A program made the translations under genes and the position numbers. DNA of 64,000 nt, from contig JAWKOC010000002.1 in assembly GCA_041391365.1 (NCBI GenBank), positions 124,001-188,000 of the forward strand, in the 5' to 3' direction. This stretch comes from JAGRAX01 sp041391365 (GTDB lineage Bacteria > Bdellovibrionota_G > JALEGL01 > JAGRMV01). Shown here piece after piece: positions 8,372-15,781 of this stretch; within the stretch, counting starts at the first letter, position 1, and the number at the start of each line of letters is the position of its first letter. The notes beneath the pieces are model-generated. The model did not search any database and was not told the origin of the DNA. It was given only the letters and a program-made list of their open reading frames with translations.

Positions 8372-8974
8372 TTAAAAGGCAGACTTTGCTCTTGATCCCT
8401 GAATGACTGCCGGCCTTTTTTGGGCAAGATTGAAAAGAATCTGTTGGATTTCTACATTTTCTGAAGTAACCAGGCAATTTGCCTCCATGCATTCATGTCG
8501 TGAACTTCGTGGATCTGGTTCAGGGTCTGACAAAAATGCTTGGATATGTATGTTGGTTCCTTCCATATATTTCAGCTGTACCGACTGCTTGCCGTAATCC
8601 AATGTTTCGAGAACAATCTCAGTTGGAGCATAAGATTTCTCTCTTGCAAGCATTCTGTATTCTCCAAACCATTCATCTATGATGCGTTCATGAACAACGT
8701 CAGAGATGGAAAGAATCTGAGGTGATGCAAATGTGCACTGCAGGGTTACCCAAACTCTTTTTGGCTGGTTTTCAATCAACACGGATCGATTGAATTCTTT
8801 TTCAAGAATGAGTATATAATTGGACTTTTCTTTTTGTTTGACAACTTCAGGCTTGTCGTCCGGAACGGCCCAATTTTTGGCCCCTGGAGGGTTTTGAGGA
8901 TAACCTGTTTCACACAGAGCAATCATCAACAAAAGAAAAACAGAAGCTTGTTTGCGTGTAAATCCGATCGCCAT
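8372..8974 (-). CDS. Exported hypothetical protein
   Basis: A 200-residue protein with an N-terminal signal sequence (KQASVFLLLMIALCETGYP) and no convincing lipobox, so it is probably periplasmic. The mature part is beta-rich (KRVWVTLQCTF, YAPTEIVLETLDY, QSVQLKYMEGTNIHIQAF) with a Cys pair (HECMEANCLV) near the end that could form a disulfide. I do not recognise the family. A TATAGA box at 8982-8987 on the minus strand, with a TTGTAA-type -35 sixteen bases away, ends only seven bases before the ATG and there is no Shine-Dalgarno sequence, so the transcript may be leaderless. It may be co-transcribed with the BCCT gene 36 bases downstream. Confidence 0.68.
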   Translation of the reverse strand: MAIGFTRKQASVFLLLMIALCETGYPQNPPGAKNWAVPDDKPEVVKQKEKSNYILILEKEFNRSVLIENQPKRVWVTLQCTFASPQILSISDVVHERIIDEWFGEYRMLAREKSYAPTEIVLETLDYGKQSVQLKYMEGTNIHIQAFLSDPEPDPRSSRHECMEANCLVTSENVEIQQILFNLAQKRPAVIQGSRAKSAF

Positions 8975-8981
8975 AAAAAAA

Positions 8982-9009
8982 TCTATAACAAATAGAGAAG
9001 ATCTTACAA
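8982..9009 (-). promoter_or_regulatory. Sigma-70-like promoter for the exported orphan at 8372
   Basis: On the minus strand TTGTAA (9009-9004) and TATAGA (8987-8982) are separated by 16 bases. The predicted start of transcription falls on or next to the ATG at 8974, which would make the mRNA leaderless. Confidence 0.42.
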
Positions 9010-9026
9010 GTGTATCAATTGTTTAC

Positions 9027-9049
9027 ACTAAAAATGACTTGTTTTTAGT
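9027..9049. terminator. AT-rich hairpin downstream of lapB
   Basis: A perfect 8-bp inverted repeat, ACTAAAAA at 9027-9034 and TTTTTAGT at 9042-9049, with a 7-base loop. It lies about 80 bases beyond the lapB stop codon. The stem is weak because it is AT-rich, and no long T tract follows on the minus strand, so it is only a candidate. Confidence 0.3.
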
Positions 9050-9129
9050 CTTTTGAGTTTCCGTCGAATGATTCAAATCATTTTTTGGAATGCGAAAAGT
9101 GACAAAAAACCTTATCGATGACAAAGAAA

Positions 9130-10233
9130 TTATGGACCCGGAAAAGAATACCGAACGCTAAACGTGTTCCATCCCAAGCAGCGTTGGCAATCTTTGGGGA
9201 CGTTGTGAAATGTTTTTTTGCACGAAGAACATTCGAATTGTCTTTTGGCTTTGAACGCCAATGAAAAGCCACGAACCACCGATTTGCAAAGGTCAATTTC
9301 GTTTTGTTGCAAACAGAACTGCAAATAATCTTCAACAGCGTTGATGTTCAAAGGGTTGATGGAAAGAGCCTCTTGATATTCCAATTTTGCATCTGCATAT
9401 TTTTTCATTTTCAGATGATGGTTGGCCAAATAATGATGAAGATAAGAATTTTTTGGGTTTCTAAGAATGCTCTCTCGAAGTGTTTGCCCAAATTCTCCAT
9501 AGTTTCCGGTTTCGTAATGCAGATCTTCGATTTTTTTCAATGCAAATAGGCTATAGCCGGGCCATTTTTCAATGAACTGTTGAAGTGTTTTTTTTGCCAG
9601 ATCTTTTTCGCCCTCATGCAATTCAATTTGTGCCTGGACGAGATAGGGAAAAGCTTCTTGCGTGGAAATATGAAAGGATTTTTTGAGATTTCTTTTGGCA
9701 GACTTTGTTTTTTGTTCGTGGAGGTTCTGCAGGGCCAACTCTGCGTACATCCGAGCCAAGTGTTTTTCTTGATCTGGATTCGTTTTTGAGATTTTTTTCA
9801 AACAGTCGATGGCAGATTCCCAAAGATTTCTTTTTTGAAATGACAAAAACAAACCATACTGCGCACTGGTGTTTTTGGAATCATTTTTTAAGGCTAGTTC
9901 AAAGTAGTTCTGACCGCAATCTTTGGTTTGAGATTCCAGGTAGTCGTGACCCATTTCGGCATAGATTTGAGAAATGGTTTTTTTGTCGAGGTGTTGACGA
10001 TACAAAAGATTGCGATGGAGTCGGAAGGCTTTGCGATAAAAGCCTTGAATGCGAAAAAGACGACCCAACTGAAGATATTCTTCAATGGCATTGGGATTTT
10101 CTTTGACGAAGGTTGCAAGGAGTTGACTGGTTTGTTCCAGCTCAAATTGTTTTTTGGTCGATTCGGATGGGGAAGAAGTGGCTACAAGAGAAGATGGAGT
10201 TTGAGATCGGTGAGAAAAAACCGGCAGATTCAT
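9130..10233 (-). CDS. lapB: LapB-like tetratricopeptide protein with C-terminal zinc ribbon
   Basis: A 367-residue protein of tandem TPR helices followed by a rubredoxin-like zinc ribbon (FECSSCKKTF and CQRCLGWNTF near residues 336-358). This order is diagnostic of LapB/YciM, which in E. coli hands LpxC to the FtsH protease and so sets the rate of lipid A synthesis. The preceding lapA gene supports the call. Unlike E. coli LapB, I see no N-terminal membrane helix: the chain starts with a polar segment (PVFSHRSQTPSSLVATSS). I chose the ATG at 10233; a GTG at 10242 is closer to the lapA stop. Either way the two genes are tightly coupled. Confidence 0.85.
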   Translation of the reverse strand: MNLPVFSHRSQTPSSLVATSSPSESTKKQFELEQTSQLLATFVKENPNAIEEYLQLGRLFRIQGFYRKAFRLHRNLLYRQHLDKKTISQIYAEMGHDYLESQTKDCGQNYFELALKNDSKNTSAQYGLFLSFQKRNLWESAIDCLKKISKTNPDQEKHLARMYAELALQNLHEQKTKSAKRNLKKSFHISTQEAFPYLVQAQIELHEGEKDLAKKTLQQFIEKWPGYSLFALKKIEDLHYETGNYGEFGQTLRESILRNPKNSYLHHYLANHHLKMKKYADAKLEYQEALSINPLNINAVEDYLQFCLQQNEIDLCKSVVRGFSLAFKAKRQFECSSCKKTFHNVPKDCQRCLGWNTFSVRYSFPGP

Positions 10234-10248
10234 AGGCAGCACACTTTG

Positions 10249-10644
10249 CTAATAGGTCGGGGTGTTGCGCAACTGTTCATAGTCATCGTGTTCATCTTCT
10301 ACAATTTGCGCTTCTTGAATGGGTCGGTCCATGGGTTCTTCATCGATGGGAAGGTTGCGTAGACTCTCCAATTCTTTTTCAACAACATTGAGTTTCTTTT
10401 TTACTTTTCGATGGGCGGATTTGATTTTGAGTCCATGAAAGAAAAACAAAATGGACGCCACCAAAAATCCCATCACAAAAGACGTAATGACAGCTGCAGC
10501 CAATGGAACCGACGGAGTGGCCCAACTCATAAACTGCAATTTTACAGACTCAAAATTTTGGATGGAAAACAATCCCAGGACGCTGACCACAATCAGGGCC
10601 ATCAAAAAAATGGAGAGGTTGCGAATGATTTTCATAGCCTGCAT
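10249..10644 (-). CDS. lapA: LapA-domain inner-membrane protein
   Basis: A 131-residue protein with two membrane helices (IIRNLSIFLMALIVVSVLGL and PLAAAVITSFVMGFLVASIL) separated by the short conserved periplasmic stretch NFESVKLQFMSW, which matches the LapA (YciS) pattern of a QNxxxVxLxF loop. The C-terminal part is cytoplasmic, first basic and helical (KSAHRKVKKKLNVVEKELES), then acidic. LapA works with LapB in control of lipopolysaccharide synthesis. It is directly upstream of lapB. Two start codons are possible: ATG at 10644, with AGAGG just upstream, or ATG at 10635. The gene is divergent from comM. Confidence 0.85.
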   Translation of the reverse strand: MQAMKIIRNLSIFLMALIVVSVLGLFSIQNFESVKLQFMSWATPSVPLAAAVITSFVMGFLVASILFFFHGLKIKSAHRKVKKKLNVVEKELESLRNLPIDEEPMDRPIQEAQIVEDEHDDYEQLRNTPTY

Positions 10645-10771
10645 CCTACCTCTTTTTTGGTATTTGTAAAACCGGTGGCTTTTTTTCGAACGTGGTGATC
10701 TGAAAATCCTTCGATCGTCTGAAAATCAGTATCCATAGCTTCTGGAAAGGCTTCTTTTGTTTTGTAGGTCT

Positions 10772-10787
10772 TGGCACAAGGTCTGCA
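10772..10787 (+). promoter_or_regulatory. Sigma-54-like -24/-12 element before comM
   Basis: The sequence TTGGCACAAGGTCTGCA has GG at 10773-10774 and GC at 10785-10786 with exactly ten bases between, and TGGCAC matches the -24 consensus fully. The -12 element is CTGCA instead of TTGCA. Transcription would begin near 10798, only about three bases before the comM start codon, which weakens the case. Confidence 0.3.
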
Positions 10788-10800
10788 TTGCATTGGGGGG

Positions 10801-12318
10801 ATGATCACACAAACCTACAGTGGTGCACTTGATCAATTTGAACCGTATTGCGTTCGAAGCGAAATTTATGTGGAAAAAGGTCTTCCTCGATTTGACATCA
10901 TCGGTTTGGCGCAAACGGCCATTCAGGAGAGCAAGCAGAGAATTCTCTCCGCCATTGAAAATACCGGATTGAGATTGGGGCCACGAAAGATTGTGGTCAA
11001 TTTGGCCCCTGCCTCTCGTCGCAAAGAGGGTACACAATTTGATCTTCCCATCGCGGTTGGGCTTTTGGTGGGAACCGGTCATATGCAAGTGAATCCTGGG
11101 GAAAAATATGTTTTTCTCGGGGAACTTTCTCTGGATGGCACAATCAAACCCATTCGAGGAGCTTTGGCGATTTTGGGGGGTCTCAAAGATCTTGGATTTT
11201 CTCGGTTCGTGGTTCCTCTGGGGAATCTTCATGAGAGTCAAATGGTGGGGGACATCGATTGCATTGGAGTTGGACATTTGATGGAGGTGGTCGAATATTT
11301 TGTTTCAGGAAAACTCCCCCCCACGCAGGAGATGCAAGAGCAAAATATGAATTCTACCGATCCGAGGGTGGATTGGTCGGATGTTGTGGGGCAATCGCAT
11401 GGGAAACGTGCGCTGTTGATTGCGGCGGCAGGAGGACACAATGTTTGTTTGTCGGGCCCTCCAGGGGTTGGAAAAACCTTGCTTGCACGTCGATTTTCTA
11501 CATTGCTGCCTCCGCTTTCTGCGCAGCATGCCCACCAAGTTCAGAGAGTGCAATCGATGTTGGGGGTCACGGTTCAAGCTGATCCTACAAGACCCTTTTG
11601 CTGCCCCCATCACAGCATCAGCATGGCGGGGATGGTGGGCGGAGGCCGTCCTTTTGCATTGGGTCAGTGTACGCAGGCTCATCGAGGGGTATTGTTTTTG
11701 GATGAGTTTCCGGAGTATCGACGAGATGTGATTGAGGCTTTGCGAGAGCCATTGGAATCCAAAACCTTGCACCTTCATCGAGCTGCTGGCAGCTTTCATT
11801 TGCCTGCGGATTTTCAACTGATCGCCGCCATGAATCTCTGTCCGTGCGGGGCGTTGGGAGATTCTTCTCGATCGTGCATGTGCTCGGTTTCCTCCATCCA
11901 GCGTTATCAGAGAAAAGTTTCAGGTCCCATCATGGATCGGATTGGCATTCATGTTCCGCTTGCAAAGGTTCCCTGGAAACAGTTGTGGAATGTTGCCAAG
12001 AGCGAGTCGAGTGCGATGGTCAGGGATCAAGTCATCCAAGCCCGCAAGATTCAGGAAAAGCGTTTGGGATTCGATCAATGCAATGCCATGATGAATGTGG
12101 ACAAGATCAAGCAATGGGTTGTGTTGGATCATCCTGCGCAAATGCTGATGGAAAAAGCCATTGAAAAACAAGGCCTTTCTCCTCGCTCGATCTCTCATGT
12201 TCTTCGCATCAGTCGGAGCATCGCTGATCTTGAGCAGCAAGATGGAGTGAGTTTTGATCATGTTTGTGAGGCCTTGCAATTTGTTCGAAAGCCGATGGGC
12301 GATGTTTTTTCTTCCTAG
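10801..12318 (+). CDS. comM: YifB/ComM family Mg-chelatase-like AAA+ ATPase
   Basis: A 505-residue protein with full family architecture. The N-terminal ChlI-like domain (MITQTYSGALDQFE, then GLPRFDIIGLAQTAIQESK) is followed by an AAA+ module with Walker A GPPGVGKTLLARRF near residue 218, Walker B GVLFLDEFPEY, and the YifB-type Cys-rich insertion (CPCGALGDSSRSC). The C-terminal Mg-chelatase helical domain ends in the expected SxRxxxxxLRISRSIADL segment. ComM is a hexameric helicase that promotes branch migration when incoming single-stranded DNA is integrated, so it may support transformation or recombination. I chose the ATG at 10801, which matches the family start. The gene is divergent from lapA. 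Confidence 0.94.
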   Translation: MITQTYSGALDQFEPYCVRSEIYVEKGLPRFDIIGLAQTAIQESKQRILSAIENTGLRLGPRKIVVNLAPASRRKEGTQFDLPIAVGLLVGTGHMQVNPGEKYVFLGELSLDGTIKPIRGALAILGGLKDLGFSRFVVPLGNLHESQMVGDIDCIGVGHLMEVVEYFVSGKLPPTQEMQEQNMNSTDPRVDWSDVVGQSHGKRALLIAAAGGHNVCLSGPPGVGKTLLARRFSTLLPPLSAQHAHQVQRVQSMLGVTVQADPTRPFCCPHHSISMAGMVGGGRPFALGQCTQAHRGVLFLDEFPEYRRDVIEALREPLESKTLHLHRAAGSFHLPADFQLIAAMNLCPCGALGDSSRSCMCSVSSIQRYQRKVSGPIMDRIGIHVPLAKVPWKQLWNVAKSESSAMVRDQVIQARKIQEKRLGFDQCNAMMNVDKIKQWVVLDHPAQMLMEKAIEKQGLSPRSISHVLRISRSIADLEQQDGVSFDHVCEALQFVRKPMGDVFSS

Positions 12319-12497
12319 CTCTTTCATGAATCAAACCAATTGGTGTGGAAGGAAATGAGATGAGAGGTATTGGCTTGTTTTTATTTGTCATTTTTCAAGT
12401 ATAAGGAGGAAAAAAATATTTTGATGGTCTTTGGTGAAACAGAACAAGTGGTGAAATGACTTGATCCCTCGGCCTGAAATTGCTACATGAGACACCT

Positions 12498-12911
12498 ATG
12501 GCACTCGAATATGATCACGATGAAATTGTAAAAGATGTCGCGCTTCGCTTGGAAAGCGATGAACGTTATGGGTTGGTAAAATTTTTCATTTTTTCCAATG
12601 ATACCAAAACAGATTTGATTGGACCGTACTATCCTGACATCACCGCGCTTCGACGCAAAGGGCGTACAAAGATCATGATCGAAGTGCAAACTCCCTATTC
12701 CTTTGAAGATTCTGATGAAGTTCGCCGGTTGGAAAGTTTGAGTGCATACTGCAAGTCCAACAACTGGGAATTTTATTTGGTATGTCCGGATCAAAAAACC
12801 TTGGATCTGACGCACGAAAAAATTCAAGGTCGCAGCGTTTCTCCGCGAGAAGTGTGGTTGCAGCAAGACGTGCCTTTTGCTCCGTTCACAGCCAAAGAAG
12901 CACAGGCTTAA
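12498..12911 (+). CDS. Hypothetical protein, possible PD-(D/E)XK-like fold
   Basis: A 137-residue cytoplasmic protein. The middle contains GPYYPDITALRRKGRTKIMI followed by EVQTPYS, which resembles the catalytic core of PD-(D/E)XK nuclease-like proteins: an Asp after a Pro, a strand, then E-x-Q where E-x-K is usual. A helix with an early acidic residue (YDHDEIVKDVALRLESD) precedes it and a strand-helix-strand (WEFYLVCPDQKT) follows, in the order seen in that fold. Without K in the last position it may be inactive or a variant. I cannot assign a function. The start at 12498 gives MALEYDHDEI; an in-frame ATG 18 bases upstream exists. Confidence 0.68.
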   Translation: MALEYDHDEIVKDVALRLESDERYGLVKFFIFSNDTKTDLIGPYYPDITALRRKGRTKIMIEVQTPYSFEDSDEVRRLESLSAYCKSNNWEFYLVCPDQKTLDLTHEKIQGRSVSPREVWLQQDVPFAPFTAKEAQA

Positions 12912-12915
12912 GAGA

Positions 12916-13509
12916 TCATAATTTCTTTTTTCGTCCGATCAATTGCACACGATGATGACCATCGGGTAACATTCGTTCTTGATAGAAGATCAATTCTAGA
13001 TCACGCGTGTGATTGAGGGCCTCATTGGTTTCAAAGCATTCATCGAATTGAGGGTATCCCTTTTCTTTTTGAGCCTGGGCTTGGGTATGCCCTTCAAGTA
13101 GAAGAATTCCTCCGGGTTTGAGTGCTCGCACTAAGTTTTTCATCAGTGTAAGGGGAGGGCGATGATCGATCACAACAATATTGTCCAAACTCATCACGTC
13201 CAAGAGAAAAAATTCTAGATTGTGTTTTTTGCATGCAACAAAAGCACTTTCCTGCGATGCCCATGCCTGGGCTCGATCGATCGCGACCTGAGAAAAGTCT
13301 ACGCCTTGCACATCAAATCCCTGCTTGGCCAAGAAAATGGCATTCCGACCTTCTCCCATGGCCAAATCCAATGCATTGCCTTTGATCAACGCATCGACGT
13401 TGTTTTCCAAAAACGCAGAAGGTGTTTTTCCAAAAGCTCCTTCCGGAGTTTGAGAATAAAAATCATCCCACCACTGGGAATCATGTTTTTCGTTGAGAGA
13501 TAGGCTCAT
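12916..13509 (-). CDS. Class I SAM-dependent methyltransferase (TehB/UbiE-like)
   Basis: A 197-residue Rossmann-fold methyltransferase. Motif I reads ALDLAMGEGRNAIFLAKQGF with the glycine-rich SAM loop, followed by the acidic end of strand 2 (VQGVDFS), then LDVMSLDNIVVIDH and the post-motif LVRALKPGGILLLEG. The WWDDFYSQTPEGAFGKTPS opening is typical of TehB-like small-molecule methyltransferases, which include tellurite and thiol detoxification enzymes. The substrate is not readable. Its start codon overlaps the hemB stop (ATGA), so the two are likely one operon. It ends four bases from the convergent orphan gene. Confidence 0.88.
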   Translation of the reverse strand: MSLSLNEKHDSQWWDDFYSQTPEGAFGKTPSAFLENNVDALIKGNALDLAMGEGRNAIFLAKQGFDVQGVDFSQVAIDRAQAWASQESAFVACKKHNLEFFLLDVMSLDNIVVIDHRPPLTLMKNLVRALKPGGILLLEGHTQAQAQKEKGYPQFDECFETNEALNHTRDLELIFYQERMLPDGHHRVQLIGRKKKL

Positions 13510-14510
13510 GATGATTGTTGCAAATGTTTGGCGGCTTCGACCGCAAAATAGGTCAACACTCCGTCGGCTCCTGCGCGTTTGAAGCTCGTCAAACTTTCTA
13601 TCATGGCTTGTTCACGACTGAGCCATCCTTTTTCGATGGCCAGGCAGATCATGCTGTATTCTCCACTGACTTGATACACAAAGGTAGGAACTCCAAGGGT
13701 TTGTTTGACTCGATACAGGACATCCAGGTACGGCATGCCCGGTTTGACCATCACCATGTCTGCGCCCTCTTCAACATCCAATGCAGCTTCACGCAGACTT
13801 TCCAGCACATTGGCGGGATCTTGCTGGTAGGTTTTTTTGTCTCCCTGCAAAAGAGCTCCTGAGCCTACTGCCTCTCGGAAGGGTCCATAAAAAGAAGAGG
13901 CGTATTTGCAGGAATAGGACATGATCATGGTGTTCACAAAACCTTGGGATTCAAGAGCGTTTCGAATTTTTCCGACTCGTCCGTCCATCATGTCTGAGGG
14001 TCCGAGAATATCGCATCCGGCCTTGGCCTGATTCAAGGCCTGGCCCACCAGCACTTCGACCGTCGCATCGTTGTTGACATATCCATGCTCAAGAATGCCG
14101 TCGTGACCATGCGAGGTGTAGGGATCCAAGGCAACGTCACAAAGGACTCCGATTCCATCTACGTTATCTTTGATTTCTCGGATGGCTCTGCACACCAAGT
14201 TTTCAGGATCGAGGGCAGCCGTCCCTCTCCCATCTTTTTGATCTTTGGACATTTTGGGAAACAAGGCCACAGCGGGAATGCCCAGATCTTTGGCTTCCTG
14301 AACTTGTTTGACCAGGCGATCAATGGAATACCGAAAAACTCCTGGCATCGAGCTGATTTCTTCGGTTTTGTTCTGACCTTCGATCACAAATACGGGCCAG
14401 ATCAGGTCCGATGGCGTTAGGTTGGTTTCACGCAGCATAGACCGAGACCACGGCGCCAATCGAGTTCGACGCATGCGAGTCGCTGGAAATGCAGGATGAC
14501 AAAGTTGCAT
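13506..14510 (-). CDS. hemB: Delta-aminolevulinic acid dehydratase (porphobilinogen synthase)
   Basis: A full-length 334-residue HemB, which condenses two 5-aminolevulinate molecules to porphobilinogen in tetrapyrrole synthesis. The two Schiff-base lysines are K202 (SYSCKYASSFYGPF) and K256 (MVMVKPGMPYLD). The active-site metal loop at residues 124-138 reads CDVALDPYTSHGHDG; it has Asp where zinc enzymes have the DxCxC cysteines, so this is the non-zinc, magnesium-type class like the Pseudomonas enzyme. A GGAG ribosome site sits six bases before the ATG. The methyltransferase gene follows in overlap. Porphobilinogen feeds heme and also corrin synthesis, relevant to the B12-dependent enzyme later in the window. 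Confidence 0.97.
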   Translation of the reverse strand: MQLCHPAFPATRMRRTRLAPWSRSMLRETNLTPSDLIWPVFVIEGQNKTEEISSMPGVFRYSIDRLVKQVQEAKDLGIPAVALFPKMSKDQKDGRGTAALDPENLVCRAIREIKDNVDGIGVLCDVALDPYTSHGHDGILEHGYVNNDATVEVLVGQALNQAKAGCDILGPSDMMDGRVGKIRNALESQGFVNTMIMSYSCKYASSFYGPFREAVGSGALLQGDKKTYQQDPANVLESLREAALDVEEGADMVMVKPGMPYLDVLYRVKQTLGVPTFVYQVSGEYSMICLAIEKGWLSREQAMIESLTSFKRAGADGVLTYFAVEAAKHLQQSS

Positions 14511-14664
14511 AAATTCTCCAAGGAATGGGTCAAGTTTCCACCCATATGGGGTGCGGCCTTTTTTGTCAAAGAAAGCTCCTTCGGGGCCTTGGGCTAGGAT
14601 CCAGGTCCAACAGGGGCATTCCAGTGGTTGCTTTGCGACTCTAACTCAAGTAAGAAAGGAAGCA

Positions 14665-15768
14665 ATGACTACGATCGAAACAAAACCCTGGTATTCGCCT
14701 CTTCAAGAGTTCTTTTCGCGATCTTCGGCTTCCAAAAAAGTCGAATCTCCCAAAGCTGTGGCTCCGCAGTCCATGGAAAAAGTGACAGGATTCCCTTCAG
14801 GATTTCATGTGTATGGAATCACGCAGTCCACAAACAAAAATTTGCTCATTGGCGCAGGAAATCCTGTGACCGGAGAAGGAGCCGTATTTGTCAAAACGTC
14901 TGAGGGAAGTTGGAGCAAGCATGTGCTTCCCGATGAAACAGCCTTCATCAATCGATTTGTAGAATTGTCCGATGGACGTTTGATTGCGGGTGGAATGAAC
15001 GTGATTGGTCGAGCCGCAATTTTGATGGGAAGTGCCGACCACAAACAATGGAAATGCATCGATCGTGATTTGTATGCCTACTCTCAAATTTATTCGATTG
15101 TATGTTTACCCAATGGAGAAGTGATTGCTTCGACGGGAAAGATGATCACGCAAGGAAAAACCAAACCGGTCTTTTTCCGAAGCAAAGACCTGGGAGAAAC
15201 CTGGGAATTGGAAGAATTTGAACTCCCCATCACGGCGTTTCACACCTTGTGGTATGACCACGACGAAAAATCTTTGTATGGAGGCACTTGTGGAGATCAC
15301 AATCCGTCTTTGTATGTATCGAAAGATGATGGACACACCTGGCAACAACTGCCTGAACTTCCTGCTTACAAAACCTACAAAACCATCGCCTTGGAAAAGG
15401 TGGTCATCAAGGGAGAGAAAAAACTGTTGGCGGTGATGTGGGGATACAAGCTCGACATCGCTGATCGAGTGGTTCGTCTCTATGTTCTCGAGGGTGACCA
15501 ATGGGCACAATTGCCTGAAGTACAAGACTCTCATTTTATTTTTGATTTCTATGTGGATCGTTTGGGCGTTTTTTATGCTGGAAGTGAAAAGGGAAAACTC
15601 CTCAGTTCTGATGACCAAGGCCATACGTGGAAAGAGTTGGCTGCGTTCGACACCAACATTGGTGCACAGGCCATGCATGAAGATGACCAAGGTACACTCT
15701 GGATTGGCAAAGATTTTGTAACTCCAGATCATTACAGTCTTTGGAAAGTAAAATCACAATATCGTTGA
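14665..15768 (+). CDS. BNR/Asp-box beta-propeller protein
   Basis: A 367-residue protein with three clear Asp boxes of the sialidase/VPS10/Ycf48 type: SKDLGETWELEEF, SKDDGHTWQQLPEL and SDDQGHTWKELAAF. Other blade-like strands (GRLIAGGMNVIGRAAILMGS, LYGGTCGDHNPSLYVS, GVFYAGSEKGKLLSS) suggest a six- or seven-bladed propeller. I see no signal peptide, so it is probably cytoplasmic. No catalytic Arg triad of sialidases is evident, so sialidase activity is not supported. A strong AAGGAAG site precedes the ATG at 14665. ispG follows 13 bases after its stop, on the same strand, so the two may be co-transcribed. Confidence 0.78.
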   Translation: MTTIETKPWYSPLQEFFSRSSASKKVESPKAVAPQSMEKVTGFPSGFHVYGITQSTNKNLLIGAGNPVTGEGAVFVKTSEGSWSKHVLPDETAFINRFVELSDGRLIAGGMNVIGRAAILMGSADHKQWKCIDRDLYAYSQIYSIVCLPNGEVIASTGKMITQGKTKPVFFRSKDLGETWELEEFELPITAFHTLWYDHDEKSLYGGTCGDHNPSLYVSKDDGHTWQQLPELPAYKTYKTIALEKVVIKGEKKLLAVMWGYKLDIADRVVRLYVLEGDQWAQLPEVQDSHFIFDFYVDRLGVFYAGSEKGKLLSSDDQGHTWKELAAFDTNIGAQAMHEDDQGTLWIGKDFVTPDHYSLWKVKSQYR

Positions 15769-15781
15769 TCGACGGTTGAAC

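Noticed and set aside
12420..12459. Short leader-like open frame after AAGGAGG (MVFGETEQVVK)
   Set aside because: Eleven codons, poor spacing from the ribosome site, and no attenuator-type structure follows.
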